Assembly: GCF_034702125.1 (NCBI RefSeq)
Contig: NC_085875.1
Span: forward strand, 22,766,116 to 22,830,115
Length of the DNA stretch: 64,000 nt
Direction of reading: 5' to 3'
Source of the DNA: Engraulis encrasicolus
Lineage: Eukaryota; Chordata; Actinopteri; Clupeiformes; Engraulidae
In this document: positions 12,801 to 23,672 of the stretch, piece by piece
Numbering within the stretch: position 1 is the first letter of the stretch
Layout: the number at the start of each line of letters is the position of its first letter
Position numbers and translations under genes: made by a program
Notes under the pieces: model-generated
The model's database searches: none
Told to the model about the DNA's origin: nothing
What the model saw: only the letters and a program-made list of their open reading frames with translations

Positions 12801-15717
12801 AGGGATACATCTATTAGCACTAATACATACAATATTAATGCCTGTGTAAGTCACTTGTAAGGCATGTACTAACTTCAATTCAGCTTCAATAGAATGCTAT
12901 GAAACGTCCAGGAATATTCTCTAAGCTGGACATCTGGCAATTTTGTGTAAATGTCAACATTCTGAAACAAAAACTGCATATATGTAACATTCTACTTGCT
13001 TCTTGGTACAGAACGTGGTGTGGTGAAATATTCCCATATTTTGGCATCATTCCTGCTTAATGTACTTCTCACATGCCTGCTATGTATGGAGACGCACCTG
13101 TGCTAGATGAAAATTTTACCCATGTTAAAATGGCGGTGCTCCCGGCCAGGCCATGTCACGTGATTGTGACGGCATCCCGATTCCCGACTTAGAGAAAACT
13201 GGGGCTACAGCTACAGCAACTTCATGTACAATCTTGTTTTTTTTAACACAGATAAAATACACAGTAAAAAAAATGCAGTGAAAAAAATGCTGTGTTAATT
13301 CAACACTTAGAGAGTACTCCGAGACCAAATAGATGATGTTAAATCAAATCTCTAAGTGTTATATTACCACTGTATGTTCTTTTTGCTGTTTACGAAGCAG
13401 CTTTCTGGCATCTTCATCTGAATCTTGCCTGAAAAAGTTAACTCTCTGAAGTCAGCCACTGAAGACAAATCTAGTACAATCTTTTAAACTTTTGCCTGTT
13501 TGTTTTTTATGTCTGGTAATAGATCTGGTGAAAGTGGAAACTCATCGGAGGGTGTTTTAAGTGGATCCTCAAGGTAAACTAAAAATAATAGATCAGAGAA
13601 TGCCATGAACCTGTTGGTAGATCTTAATGATTTTGACCTGCTAAATCAGCATGGTGAAATGTCTTGAACCTTCTTGCCTGTTTCCTTGTTTGTAGTTATA
13701 GTTATGCCAGTGGAAGTGCCTGCGCGTCCTCATCTGCTACTGCTGATGGTCCGATGCTCTGGATGAAATGTGCCCTGGCAGCCTTCAGGAAGAGGGTGGC
13801 ATGGCTTCTTCCCCGTCACTCGCCAGATGTTCACTCTTACATGTCTGACATTCACGCCGACAGCGACAAGCGTAGTGCCTGCCCTCGCTCCCGATCTGGA
13901 ACCAGGACAGAGCCACGTCGTGGAATTCCATCCGTTCACGTAGAGGATTTCAGCCTGTTGCCAGATGTTCACTCTTACATGTCTGACATTCACGCCGACA
14001 GCGACAAGCGTAGTGCCTGCCCTCGCTCCCGATCTGGAACCAGGACAGAGCCACGTCGTGGAATTGAATCCTTTCACGTAGAGGATTTCGGCCTGTTGCC
14101 AGATGTTCACTCTAACATGTCTGACATTCACGCCGACAGCGACAAACGTAGTGCCTGCCCTCGCTCCCGATCTGGAACCAGGACAGAGCCACGTCGTGGA
14201 ATTGAATCCGTTCACCTAGAGGATTTCGGCCTGTTGCTAGACAGACTGTTTTCCAATGAGGCCATTGATCGAGTTGTCCAAGAACTTGTTGGTCAGGTGC
14301 AGGTTGCGACGCAAGACGGTGGTCCATCTGGTGTCCCAGCAACAGTGACAGTTCCTGAGGCGGTGTACGCTAACACCGAGCAGGCAATCAAGAACCTGCT
14401 CCGCCCGTATGTCACCCCGCTTGTGGTTTGCAATTCTCCAGGTACAACTGTCCCTAACATTGCAAGATTCACAGAACTGCTCCTAGCAGAATTGGAAAAC
14501 TGTCATTCTGCTGCTGTGCTTGGAGCTGAAGACGATGTTAGAGCCTCAACGTCGCACAGCGTGGACCAAAGCTGTCAGTCCAGGACCGCCAGCTTGAAGA
14601 CCCAGGAGTCTTCAAGCCAGAACGGACGCCAGCGCATGTTTGGTCTGTTCAGCCAGCTGATGGTCCATCAGGTCATGGACAAGATGCATGAGGATTCAGC
14701 AGCGCAACAAGAGCAGGAGAGCGTAAGAGGGTCTTCCACCGCTGCATCCTTGCTTCTCGGTGACACTAAGGACTTCGGCTGCTTTGTCACTGTACTGCTG
14801 CTGAGGCTCCTGGCCAGAATGAGTGATGGATGCCCCTGCTGCGGCGCCAAGAGGCTGGACCAGGACCTGCTACAAAAGCTCATTGAGGACCTTCTGTTTG
14901 AGTTCACCAGTGACCCATGGTGCCCAAGCTTCGATGGTGACCTCAGCAACCAAACGATTCCGTCCATCTATAGGGCCATGGACGCGGTTTGGCTCAGACT
15001 GCTGAAGCAGTTTGGCTCAGACGCCATCCTGTGGAGGGCCGTCGATACACAGGATAGCTCATTTGACGCAACCTTATTGGCGGAATTACGAAAGGAACTG
15101 TTGACCCAGCGTAACGTCGAAGATCCTGCTGAACCGTCCACCCAAAGTGACTCGCCGTCCCTCAGCCCCGTGCCTGAACCGTCCACCCAAAGTGACTTGC
15201 CGTCCCTCAGCCCCGTGCCTGAGGTCACCTCTGGACAAACAGCTAGAAAAGCCAGAAGTAAACTCAAGGTATGAAAAATGAGCCAAGACAACACCACATA
15301 TGACATTATTGGGTTTATATAGCTATGTATTTATTGTTTTAACATTATGAGCGTAAAAGGTAATGGACTTACATGCCTTTAAATGACAAGGTTTTCCCCT
15401 CTGGTCCTACCTAGATCTTTAAGATACGCAGCAGTGCAAAGATTGCACCAACTAAGGATGCTTCTGACAAGGGTAAGGGACCTTACGATTGTCATTACAC
15501 GACTGTCTTGATTCCCCTTTGTTTTTGATTTTGAATTCTTATTCTCATTTCTTCGTCTCCCAAAGGGCTGGAGTCAGAGGCAACCGTCACTCGTGCCCTA
15601 TCGGATGAGGGTATTGCTGCCGCACCTTCTGGTGACAGGAAGGAGCCGCGCAGACGGCCCTGGTACAAGAAGATCTTCCTCAGGCTCAGCTGTTTTGGAG
15701 GCCCAGCTGAGATCTGA
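4883..15717 (+). CDS. Unrecognised seven-exon gene, copy A (46-residue repeats)
   Basis: Exons by splice signals and phase: 4883-5000, 10620-10656, 10772-10908, 13523-13573, 13696-15268, 15415-15472 and 15566-15717 (TGA). Every junction is AG..GT, phases agree, and the sum is 708 codons including the stop. A start exon is not found: exon 1 begins with two bases of a split codon. Order of segments: a Pro/Gly-rich start ending PVEEYILNLSEE; a helix-rich piece (SQFVELSKTVLKVFSLGSF); Ser-rich linker; a hydrophobic stretch (WMKCALAAFRKRVAWLL); three 46-residue repeats; then leucine-rich, probably helical segments (LLDRLFSNEAIDRVVQELVG, FGCFVTVLLLRLLARMSD), a CPCC motif, two PSTQSD-SPSLSPVPE repeats and a basic-aromatic tail (RRRPWYKKIFLRLSCFGG). 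No signal peptide is visible. I recognise no family. It may be a teleost-specific intracellular scaffold-like protein, but no function is claimed. Expression is unproven. Confidence 0.7.
5020..5520. repeat. Interspersed repeat of a common fish type
   Basis: It starts with AGAATCAGCTTTATTGACCC and later holds TTTTGAGTTATCCTGCTGAC and ACCTCCTTGGAGGAGGTAA, wording I associate with high-copy fish repeats. A short (CAGA/CAAA)n tract lies near 5430-5470. It is shared with copy B at 27182-27685. The family name is not known to me. Confidence 0.45.
6054..9307. mobile_element. Nested hAT element with perfect 8-bp target duplication
   Basis: ATCAACAG is found at 6046-6053 and again at 9308-9315. The termini are CAGTGCTTAATTTG at the left and, inverted, CAGGGCTTTTTTTG at the right. 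GGAGC/CCGGAGC-rich subterminal repeats occur at both ends (about 6075-6110 and 9205-9290). No transposase ORF is seen. It is inserted in the larger hAT-like element and is itself interrupted at 6631-8092. Confidence 0.75.
6631..8092. mobile_element. Third-level nested element (AACCGGTTAACC termini)
   Basis: Left end TAGGGATGGCGAAAATTG with several AACCGGTTA words; right end GGTTAACCGGTT..AACATCCCTA, inverted. This is a common fish hAT-type terminus. I could not find a matching target duplication. Inside it, a 45-bp unit beginning TTGCTGTAAGACAATGC is tandemly duplicated at about 7730-7817. Confidence 0.6.
9803..9859. repeat. (TC)n microsatellite
   Basis: Uninterrupted TC dinucleotides, about 57 bp, inside the copy-A-specific 4.4-kb insertion. 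Confidence 0.95.
10403..10549. repeat. Long hairpin in intron 1
   Basis: CCATTTCCCAATGTCAAGTG..CCTTGGTA at the left pairs with TACCAAGG..CACTTGACATTG at the right, arms about 60 bp, loop about 25 bp. It is preserved in copy B (33286-33423). It lies about 70 bp before exon 2 of the unrecognised gene. It could be a MITE or a structured RNA. Confidence 0.75.
10934..12780. mobile_element. Large foldback element in an intron
   Basis: The start TTGATAACACTTTATTTTAG returns inverted at the end (CTAAAATTAAGTGTTACC), and homology between the arms extends several hundred bases towards a centre near 11980 (compare AGTGCAATGCATGATGGGTA near 11886 with TACCCATCATGCACTGCACT near 12071). A further partial copy of the end follows at 12781-12869. 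Copy B holds the same element at 33809-35415. The family is unknown to me. Confidence 0.7.
11130..11365. mobile_element. MITE with GAAGAGTTCAGATGC termini, copy 1
   Basis: 236 bp with perfect inverted ends (GAAGAGTTCAGATGCAAAAC). Copy B lacks it at the corresponding site, and ATTT on both sides in copy A occurs once in copy B, giving a 4-bp target duplication. Sister copies lie at 21865-22100 and 25053-25286. Confidence 0.85.
13240..13680. other. Short inverted motif and exon 4 region
   Basis: AACACTTAGAGA near 13300 and TCTCTAAGTGTT near 13351 are inverted, about 50 bp apart. This is probably a small MITE. The short exon 13523-13573 of the unrecognised gene follows. Confidence 0.4.
13823..14236 (+). 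repeat. Three 138-bp coding repeats
   Basis: Units start at 13823, 13961 and 14099 (CCAGATGTTCACTCT). Each encodes 46 residues beginning PDVHSYMSDIHADSDKRSAC and containing RSRSGTRTEPRRG. The copy B gene has four units (36457-37008), so unit number changed after the duplication. Units within a copy are nearly identical, which suggests recent expansion or conversion. Confidence 0.95.
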
Positions 15718-15811
15718 CCTGTCCAGCCCACCACCTATACCCTTACACCCCATCCTAACCCAAGCCTTCACCCCTACCCAACTCCCCAACTTGTTTACCA
15801 TATCCACCCAT

Positions 15812-15815
15812 CCTA

Positions 15816-15852
<37 letters not shown>
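15812..15852. repeat. (CA)n microsatellite
   Basis: About 35-40 bp of CA about 100 bp beyond the stop codon of the copy A gene. It is longer in copy B (38601-38657). Confidence 0.95.
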
Positions 15853-15853
<1 letters not shown>

Positions 15854-16941
15854 CACCTATGCCAGCCACATCACAAGGCTGCCCATCACCAGGAGCGGAG
15901 CTACAGGGGTGGCTAGGGGGGCATTTGACCCCCCTGAAATCTGATTGGCTACCCCAGGTGCTCCCCCAGAAAATGGACAGGAGCCCCGCCCACTCGTGTT
16001 ACACAAGGCACATAGATCGCCTGCAAATCGCTATCGCGAGTGAAGAAACAGAGCCATACAGAGAACAGAGTTATGCGATTGGAGGACCAGGAATTAAATT
16101 GCAGCCCCGCCTTTCAGCGAGATAAGGTTGTTCCTAAAGCGGCTGTCTTCCCATAGACTCAACATAGAACCACCACATTAACAGCCAAAAATAAGGACTA
16201 ACAAACTACACTGCGGGGTAATCACCATAAATATGTAAACTATCAACTGTCTCGGTGGTGATAATCACAACAGTTTTACCACCTGTGATCTTCTTTATCT
16301 GAAGTTATTACTACGAACAGCAAGTCTTGTCATATTCCCTGCATTGCATCGCATTGCATTTGCTGTGTGTTACGCCCACTACTAGGAACCAACATTCGCA
16401 ACGCTGAGCAGTACTGAGAAGCTAAAACAGCAAATTTTGCTAATGAGGAAGTCGGCCCTAGCAGACAGCGGAGATCGCCTGACTCTGTTCTCTGTATGGC
16501 TCTGTGAAGAAAGGATAACCATTTTTCCCACACACATTTCGATGCAAGTCTGTGTACACACCACCCTCGTGAATTTACAGTAGGCATATGGGGTACCATT
16601 CGAAAGCTTAGAATCCCCTCTGTCTAGTGGTATGCATGGCAACTCTCTGTCTTGTACGTCCAGAAGAAGAAAAGCCTTAGAGAAAAAAAACTGCTTATTT
16701 CAGTCCAGATTCATTTCGTTTTCCTTTTGGAAAGTTAGCTGTCTGCCATTTAAGATTTTTCAGTACTAGGCCTATATATTGCTCTATTGCCCATGTGATA
16801 AATAAATAGATTCGTTTTTGGTGGTAAATGAAAGTAGCTTCATGATTAATTCATGTGAATTCAACTCAAACCTCATGTCTAAAGTCCAAATATTCACTGG
16901 CATAATACTAATTGCTGTGTTTGTGTTGGAATAGACTAGAG

Positions 16942-17251
16942 CAGGGGTCCCCAACCTTTCTGGGTCTGAGGGCTACTGAGGGCTACCCGAGGGCTACTGA
17001 GGGCTACCCGAGGGTTAGTTTTGTTCAAAATCCTCTACTGATGTCTTAGAATCATTCTCAAATCACACTATTATTAAATGAAAATGTTCCTATATGTAAT
17101 AAAGAATACATAATCTCATATTTAAATAAGAAAAGCATTAACTGTGACTAAAATCTGATAGTCGTCACTGTTTATTAACATCCTTGGTGGGCACCTCAGA
17201 AGCTCCTGGAGGGCTACCTGGCGCCCGCGGGCACAACGTTGGTGACACCTG
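16942..17251. mobile_element. hAT MITE, copy A only
   Basis: It runs from CAGGGGTCCCCAACC to GTTGGTGACACCTG. Flanks GACTAGAG and GACTAGAT match 7 of 8, and copy B has a single GACTAGAT at the empty site near 39738. A GAGGGCTACTGAGGGCTACC repeat lies inside the left end. Confidence 0.85.
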
Positions 17252-17690
17252 GACTAGATGCTAATGAGTATGTTAAAAGAATGTCCTTACAGCACCTTCG
17301 ATAGCATTGTTATATGTGTGAATTGTAGCAAGCTCTTGGAAACATCGCCACATTATAGTGACTGGATTTTATGGAAGTAACTCTGAAATCTGTCACAGTC
17401 TGAGTTCAGACTTAAATTATTGATGGGAAATTTGAAATTACATAAAAACACAGATGGTAGAAAATAATTTGATTAACCCTCAGACACCTAAGCATTAATT
17501 TCCTTTCAACTTCAAAGTCTGATGCAGAAACATTCACGTTCATTTCTGAGAATTCTGTAGAAACGTTGACAATCTGCAATAATGGGCATCAGTGAAACAC
17601 TTATCCTTATCATCTCACATCACTATATGATTCTCACATACATAAACACAGATAGCCTACAGGTGTACACACCTGTCAGTGTATTCCAAT

Positions 17691-18310
17691 AGAGCTCTTC
17701 AGCGTTGACGTCAACTTGTATGCGGCGTTTGGACTACCGGTTCCATGGCGATTTTTTACATTGCAAAACGCCATAGAGATTCAAGTTTGGCAAAAATATA
17801 AGTTGCACGGCAACAACGAACATTAGCGTGTCCCCGCATCCCTTTCTCATTAGTGGAACGGATCGTATCATCATGTTGGTGTATTCACATGTTAAATCAT
17901 GACGATTATAATTCAATATTGCTAACCCCTTTCTGATCATTAAAACTTCCGAACTACATACTTTCCTTTGGTTGCCATGGGTACAACCTTCCGCACGTAC
18001 ATGCCGTTAGATACTGGCGCCGTTTCTGTAGTCGCCAAAAGCTTCCGGGTTTAGCATATGGACGCAACATCGTATTTATGTCGAAGTTTGACACAAAATG
18101 ATCAACCATGTCATACCTACAGCCTATTTTTAACACCCTCGACAGTTTGCGGGGGTTCGCTAAGCGCGTGCTTGCACTCGGAGCTTATTTGAAATTTACC
18201 CCTATTCATTCCCAATGGAGGCCGGAAGCCGATAGGAACCAGGACGTCCTTAAATGCTAACATGAAAGACTACAATCTACTATATGCTTCCGCTTCCGCT
18301 GAAGAACTCT
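17691..18310. mobile_element. 620-bp insertion with inverted ends, copy A only
   Basis: The ends AGAGCTCTTCAGCG and CGCTGAAGAACTCT are inverted. Copy B reads straight across the site (CCAATGGCG near 40170). An AT dinucleotide is duplicated at the borders. The superfamily is not assigned. Confidence 0.75.
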
Positions 18311-19147
18311 ATGGCGTAGCACCCAGGTATTAGCATTTTCCTTCCAAAAAAGAGCAGCCCTTCATATCATACTTTTCTCAAAAACTTGTTTCCCACATTT
18401 CTGGCACATCTTTGGAGAAAAAAGAGTAGCCTACATATTAAATTATTACCTCTACAATGGTTAAAATGTATTCAGAAAAGACAGAAAGCAGTTAATAAAA
18501 ATGGCCATGTTTTACTTGAAATGTGATATTTTCTATATTAATACTATTTTCTATCCGGAAATGTGTGGTGTTGGGATATGTCATTTGACAATGTAAGGCA
18601 CATAGCTCTTGGTAAATCTTGCCATTTGCAATGCAATGGGTTTCTGAGGGTCAAATCACAAAAAAACATCACAAATCACCAAAAGACATAAATTGTGACT
18701 GATTACTCTTTGACATAATCGGAGACCTAAAACTTAAGGGTGCAGTTATAGGGTGCACTTTAGAAGGGATTCAGTGACAGTACCTTACAGCAGGTGTTAG
18801 GGTTGCCAAATGTGACCAATGATTACCAACCCAAAAATACTCAAAAGAATGCCTTAAAACTAAAATCCTGCCAGATTTACACAGAAGTCTTGATTTATAT
18901 GACCACAAATTTACAGAATACCTGCCCAAAGCCCTTTTTTAACCCATAGATGACAATCGGAAACCGCTCAATCTGGTACCAGTGACGGGTGTCATAAGAA
19001 CCTGGGAATATCATTCTCTTTAGGCCTATCTATTCTATAGTGTTTGAGTGTTTTTTTCTTTGTGTAAGAGTATGCCCCTGTGAAATTCATGTGGCTACCC
19101 CATTGCCCCCCCAATAATACATGTCTGGTTCCGCCACTGCCCATCAC

Positions 19148-20108
19148 AGCCCATACAGAGCAAAACCATTTGTTTTGACTTCACTTTGGAAAGGCCTGTT
19201 AAGAAAAGGCCTTAACCCACTCACCCATTGTGTCCCACACAAGTTTGCAGGAGTTGACGCAAACTGATTATAGCTATGAGTTTGGACCATTTTGTCCTGA
19301 GAGGCCATGCCCCTATGCATCGCAAATACACCCTACTTCAAGGATTATTTCTACCTGCTTTCTGTCCACAATCCCGAGGCACACCATCAGAAGTGTCCAG
19401 AACACATCCTCAGAGCCAGGGGTGCCTGAGGGGGCCTGTATTGGGCTGGGGGGGCCCTTTCAGATGACGTTGTCCTGGGCCAAGCCAAAGCTGTCAGCGG
19501 CCCTGCTCAGAGCTTCTGAACCACTCTTTCATCATGCTTGAGTCCTGGACTGTGTGAATGTGCATAGCAACATTGCTTGGGAAGAGCGGTCCAACCAGGG
19601 AAGCTGATAGGGAGCAACAAACAGATCACTTGTCCTGTGCTCAGGGAGAAAGGGGAGGCTAAGAACTGGGTCCTCATGACATCGCATGTATTGGGTGGGG
19701 GGTCCCTTTTACATGACTTTGTCCTGGGTCCAGCCAAGAATGTCAGCAGGCCTGGGTCCAACAGCGCTGGTGACTGCTCTGCCCTGATGTGCTGTGCTGT
19801 GCCGAGTCGTTAGGAAATGGAACGGCCATTTAGGGTGCCAAGGACTGACTCCAGCTGCAGGTCACGATTGGGATGCATCATGCAGTCTAGTTGGTGGTGT
19901 GCAGGGGCACCACAATGTCAGGCTGTATTCTGTTGGCTGTACCTGCAGTCTGGCCTTCACTGGGAAGTAGAGAATGTCCTCGGCCACCGGCAGCAGCGTT
20001 CTTTTGCATAGACGGAGAGACAGCGTAGGCACCAAAGTCGGGGGCTGCCAAACGTCCTTTGCATTCTCCAGAGTGATAGCTGTGATCCAGTCCATTGTGG
20101 CAGAGGCT
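19148..20108. other. Unannotated shared sequence
   Basis: Present in both duplication copies. Two related segments (TGTATTGGGCTGGGGGGGCC near 19437, TGTATTGGGTGGGGGGTCCC near 19689) show an old internal duplication. The frames here are short and I see no splice-supported exon. Confidence 0.4.
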
Positions 20109-20116
20109 TACACACA

Positions 20117-20156
<40 letters not shown>

Positions 20157-20476
20157 ATTTACTATTATTCACAATAAAATGAGATATATTCTCACCACCC
20201 TTTTTGTTCAGTGTTGTTCATTGTAGATAACTGGTATGACAAGCATTGATCATCCATAAAGATGCACATTGGTCTCGTGAGGTAAATCAACACAGGGTCA
20301 GTGTGAGGGAAAGTTTTAAATTGGGGTGCCCAATTTCTTTCCCACGGTGTGCCAAGAAGTAATGTAAATATGGTGGATATGCAGCAATCCAAAAAACAAA
20401 CGAGTACCATGTAACACACCTTGTATATTATGAAATGTGTCATGTTTTATATATCAGATGACAATTTGAATGTGCT
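20109..20476. mobile_element. 368-bp insertion, copy A only
   Basis: Copy B reads GGCAGAGGCTGCATTTCAG directly (43742-43760). Copy A carries extra sequence with a (TC)n tract (20119-20152). The only border duplication I can see is GCT. The type is unknown. Confidence 0.6.
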
Positions 20477-20484
20477 GCATTTCA

Positions 20485-21040
20485 GGGATGGGCAACTGGA
20501 GGCCCGGGAGCCCGCCTCCTCACTCGGTGTGGCCCGTAGATAATACATAGTTTAACAAAAAATGAACAGATTTTTCCACTTGATTAATTTCACTAGTGAA
20601 TCGATTCCTCACACCAAATCAGCAAAACTAGAAACATTGCCAAACCCAACATGGTTTGCTTTTAGTGAGCAGTTAGGCTAAGGATGCAGTGAAGGCAGTG
20701 TGGTTGGCCCACCCCAAGCTATGGAATGCACTCCAGCTGACAATTCGTCAATGTTCTACACTTTCTTCTTTTATATCCAAGCAAAGACCCCCAGCATGTT
20801 TATCACAACACTCCACCAGCACTTCGACGTCCTTTAATTATTATTTAATTGTCATTTTATTTTATATACATATGTATTCTACTTTATCCTTGTATAACTA
20901 TTTTTATTTTTATTTTAATCAATCTCCTATTTTAGTTGTGATGTATAAATTCATTGATGCTTTGTTATTACTTTTTCAACTTTTATTACTGTAAACTGTT
21001 ATTAATGTAAAGTGAACTTGGTGTCTTGAAATGCTCTTAA
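20485..21040. repeat. hAT-like fragment and AT-rich non-coding sequence
   Basis: CAGGGATGGGCAACTGGAGG near 20484 has the look of a hAT terminus, but no partner end was found. The rest is AT-rich, without coding features. It is shared with copy B (43753-44330). Confidence 0.4.
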
Positions 21041-21042
21041 AA

Positions 21043-21069
21043 TGTATTATTATTATTATTATGATTATG

Positions 21070-21124
<55 letters not shown>
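21043..21124. repeat. (ATT)n microsatellite
   Basis: Trinucleotide ATT array with two GATT interruptions. It is shorter in copy B (44331-44381). Confidence 0.95.
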
Positions 21125-21337
21125 GTGCCCCACACTTCACTCTTCAATATACCCTGTAGATTTCCATGCCACGTTTTGGTGTTAACTCACCAGTTTAATT
21201 CTAACTCAACAGAAATAAAACCCCACTCATTTTCAATGGGGTTTCATTTCTGGTGATTTAGAATTAAACTGGTGAGTTAGCGCCAAAACGTGGCATGGAA
21301 ATCTACATGGTATATTGAAGAGTGAAGTGTGGGGCAC
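21125..21337. mobile_element. Palindromic MITE, 213 bp
   Basis: Arms of about 95 bp start GTGCCCCACACTTCACTCTT and end with the inverse (GAAGTGTGGGGCAC). The loop is near ATTTTCAATGGGG. It is shared with copy B (44382-44594). Confidence 0.85.
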
Positions 21338-21759
21338 CAGGTCAACAAACAAGAACAGCTGACAGCAAAGCATCAAGGATATCTGGGCTTCCATAACTCC
21401 CATGCACTGTTTTTGCCATTGACTTCAATGTGAAACGCATCATGGCCGTTATTAAGACAGAGAGAGTCCTAACCAAGTATTGAACATTGCATGTTATGTA
21501 GAAAGTACCAAATTTCAACTGATTTAATGTGACCCAAATTTTGATGAAGAAAAAAATGATTTTTTACTGTGTGTGTGTGTGTGTGGGTGGCATTTCCCAA
21601 AAGACTGATAGAACTACATATCAAACCAAAGACAAAGGATATAATGACATGATAAAACATTATTCACTTCTTTTCTGCTAACTGAACCACACCGATCTCC
21701 TCAGCTTGTACTTGGTCTCTGATTCTGACTCACACGTACAGCAGCTGCCAGTCTTGAAC

Positions 21760-21770
21760 ATGGCGCCACA
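21760..21770 (+). pseudogene. V leader exon remnant at the duplication edge
   Basis: ATGGCGCCACA matches the first bases of the V leader at 45034. The match then stops, so copy A has lost the rest of this V segment. The upstream leader-proximal sequence (about 21660-21759) is also shared. Confidence 0.7.
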
Positions 21771-21864
21771 CACAAACCGTTATAAACACTCCTACCAGTA
21801 AGACGTGCTCAAGATTTCATATAAACACTGCGTCTGTTCACTCACGTTATTCAATGCTTTAATT

Positions 21865-22100
21865 GAAGAGTTCAGATGCAAAACCCCCTAACTCCATTTC
21901 TGAATACCGGCACTTCTATATTTTTAGAGAACCCTGTTGTTGGTTTGGTTTACATTCATGTACTTGATAATACATATAAATAGTTATATTACCTAAATAA
22001 ATTTAAAAAATATGCACTTTTGATGGCTTTGTATTAAATAAAAATGAATTAAGATTAATTTCTGAAAAGGTGCTTAGGGGGTTTTGCATCTGAACTCTTC
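21865..22100. mobile_element. MITE with GAAGAGTTCAGATGC termini, copy 2
   Basis: 236 bp with inverted ends, same family as 11130-11365. The next base to the right begins the target duplication of another element. Confidence 0.85.
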
Positions 22101-22108
22101 ATATATAG

Positions 22109-22427
22109 CAGTGTTTCTCAAAGTGTGGTCCGGGGACCACTGGTGGTCCGCGACAGAGCTCAGGTGGTCCGCGAGTTGGTCTACTTTTCCAAGACGAGCT
22201 AGAAGTAGGCTATATTTGTAACACAATTACAAAGTTAAACACATGGAAAGTCTTATTTTCACCACAATAATACAGGCTTGTAACGTAAATAAAAAGTAAG
22301 TGATCTGCATTGAAATTAGCCGTGTCAAATTAACACCCCTCAAATGTCAATTGAGTTGACAAGTGGTCCCTGAACACTTTTTGGGGGACAAAGTGGTCCT
22401 CGGTCTGAAAAAGTTTGAGAAACACTG
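22109..22427. mobile_element. hAT MITE (CAGTGTTTCTCAAA ends)
   Basis: A perfect 8-bp target duplication ATATATAG (22101-22108 and 22428-22435) flanks inverted ends CAGTGTTTCTCAAA and TTTGAGAAACACTG. GGTCCG/GGTCC-rich interior, 319 bp. Confidence 0.9.
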
Positions 22428-22692
22428 ATATATAGCCTACCTATGAGATCCCTCATTATGCTGTTTGCATGTCATCAAGTACATTACAATCTACCTACAC
22501 GCATGACTGAGGTTAGAAAGCAATGGCGTGTAACTGTTCTCTACAATGTTAGGTTTCAATCAACATAATGTTTGAGTTGGTGGAAATGGGAGTAATCACT
22601 ATCACCAGCCACACCTTGTCATTCATGTCATGTTGACAACTGCTATAGGTGACAGAAAGAGCATCCATTTTCTCTCGCCTTATTTTCAATGA

Positions 22693-22705
22693 AGTGACGT
22701 ATTGA
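22693..22705 (+). promoter_or_regulatory. CRE-like V promoter element (candidate)
   Basis: AGTGACGTATTGA lies about 80 bp before the V leader ATG. It resembles the conserved TCR beta V promoter decamer (AGTGAYRTCA type), a CREB/ATF-binding motif known in mammals. Function here is inferred. Confidence 0.45.
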
Positions 22706-22777
22706 AGGGGGGACGAGGTGCATTGCATCTTGTCTCTCTCTGTGCCTTAATTTTCTGATCTCTCCTACAGCTCAGTC

Positions 22778-23216
22778 ATGCTCCCATCTCTCATCACACC
22801 CACAGCCTTACTGCTCTCCTTTACAGGTTTGAGCAATATTATCTTATACTATCCTGAAGAGAAACCTGCTGGAGGCCATCGGCAACTAACAATTATTTTA
22901 TTGTTTTACAGGACTTCTACTCGGTAAAGATGTCCATCAACATCCTGATCAGCTCTTGTGCCGGACGGGTGTAAAAGTGAACATAACGTGTAGCCATAGA
23001 ATTCCATCTTATGATACAATACTCTGGTACCAACAGAAGGAAGGAGACACAGCTATGAAACTTATTGGCCGTATGTCCTACACAAATGACTATATGGAAG
23101 ACGACTGGGGAGCCTCTTTCAAGGTGGAGGGAGATGGTGAAAAAGAATCAAATCTGATATTGAGCTCAAGTCAAGCTGCGTTCAGTGCTCAGTATTTCTG
23201 TGCAGCTTATATAATG
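22778..23216 (+). CDS. TRBV: T-cell receptor beta V segment (family D, first)
   Basis: Leader exon 22778-22826 (MLPSLITPTALLLSFT) splices GT..AG to the V exon 22912-23216, sharing a split Gly codon. The V domain has the first Cys in NITCSHRIPSYD, core WYQQ, LIGRMSY, and AQYFCAAY at the second Cys. A 23-type RSS follows directly, so the segment can take part in V(D)J joining. FR1 contains an extra Cys (LLCRTG). FR3 reads AAFSAQYFC instead of the usual DSAVYFC, so the usual Asp is missing. The frame is open throughout. It is closest to the next V at 23673. Chain identity (beta) is inferred. A gamma or NITR-like relative is possible, but an NITR would not carry an RSS. Confidence 0.8.
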
Positions 23217-23254
23217 CACAGTAGTACAAGTTCTCATTCCGTGTGACAAAAACT
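23217..23254 (+). other. Recombination signal (23-type)
   Basis: Heptamer CACAGTA, 22-bp spacer, nonamer ACAAAAACT. This is near the canonical CACAGTG and ACAAAAACC. Confidence 0.9.
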
Positions 23255-23368
23255 CTAGCTTCATAAAGGAAACGCATGTGGTCGTATGTTGCTCTGATCA
23301 CGTTGCGGTTCAAGGTGTTAAACCACAGCTGACTTAATTATGCCTGTTTTATTCTATTTACATGCATT

Positions 23369-23403
23369 ACACACACACACACACACGCACGCACGCACAC
23401 ACA

Positions 23404-23460
<57 letters not shown>
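23369..23460. repeat. (CA)n microsatellite
   Basis: CA dinucleotides with CG and AA interruptions near the left end, about 90 bp, between two V segments. Confidence 0.95.
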
Positions 23461-23464
<4 letters not shown>

Positions 23465-23672
23465 ACAGAGTTTAAGATTATTCTTTTGCAGTAACACACT
23501 AAGACATATGAACAACTGTTTGCATAATCTATTTCAATGTAAGCCTACTTTCAAATCGATTCAAATGATTTCAAGCTGAGAAATGTTCCTCTGAGCCTGT
23601 AGTATACGTAATGTTTCCTCCTTTTTCTGACAGATCTCTTCCCCTCCCGTGATTAGCAGGCACTCTACTGTC

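Larger units (their letters stand above)
15890..19139. mobile_element. Non-autonomous hAT element downstream of gene copy A
   Basis: CCCATCAC flanks both sides (15882-15889 and 19140-19147). Termini are CAGGAGCGGAGCTAC (CAGGGGCGGCGCTAC in copy B) and, inverted, CAGTGGCGGAACCAG. It is shared with copy B (38694-42779), so it predates the duplication. It holds no recognisable transposase. Two younger elements are nested in this copy. Confidence 0.8.
3697..21770 (+). repeat. Segmental duplication, copy A
   Basis: This block is near-identical to 25848-45044 in the same orientation, apart from discrete insertions. Copy A alone has 5609-10009, 11130-11365, 16942-17251, 17691-18310 and 20109-20476. 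The left edge abuts a DIRS-like terminus. The right edge falls eleven bases into a V leader exon (ATG at 21760), where copy B continues as leader and copy A does not. The block carries one complete copy of the unrecognised seven-exon gene. Confidence 0.9.

Noticed and set aside
13730..14215. Minus-strand ORF of 161 codons opposite the 46-residue repeats (207 codons in copy B)
   Set aside because: The repeat unit is a multiple of three, so an open antisense frame in one unit is open in all. The sense frame has splice support and the antisense does not.
16382..16642. Minus-strand ORFs inside the hAT element downstream of the gene (also in copy B)
   Set aside because: They lie within a non-autonomous transposon, lack a recognisable domain and have no splice context.
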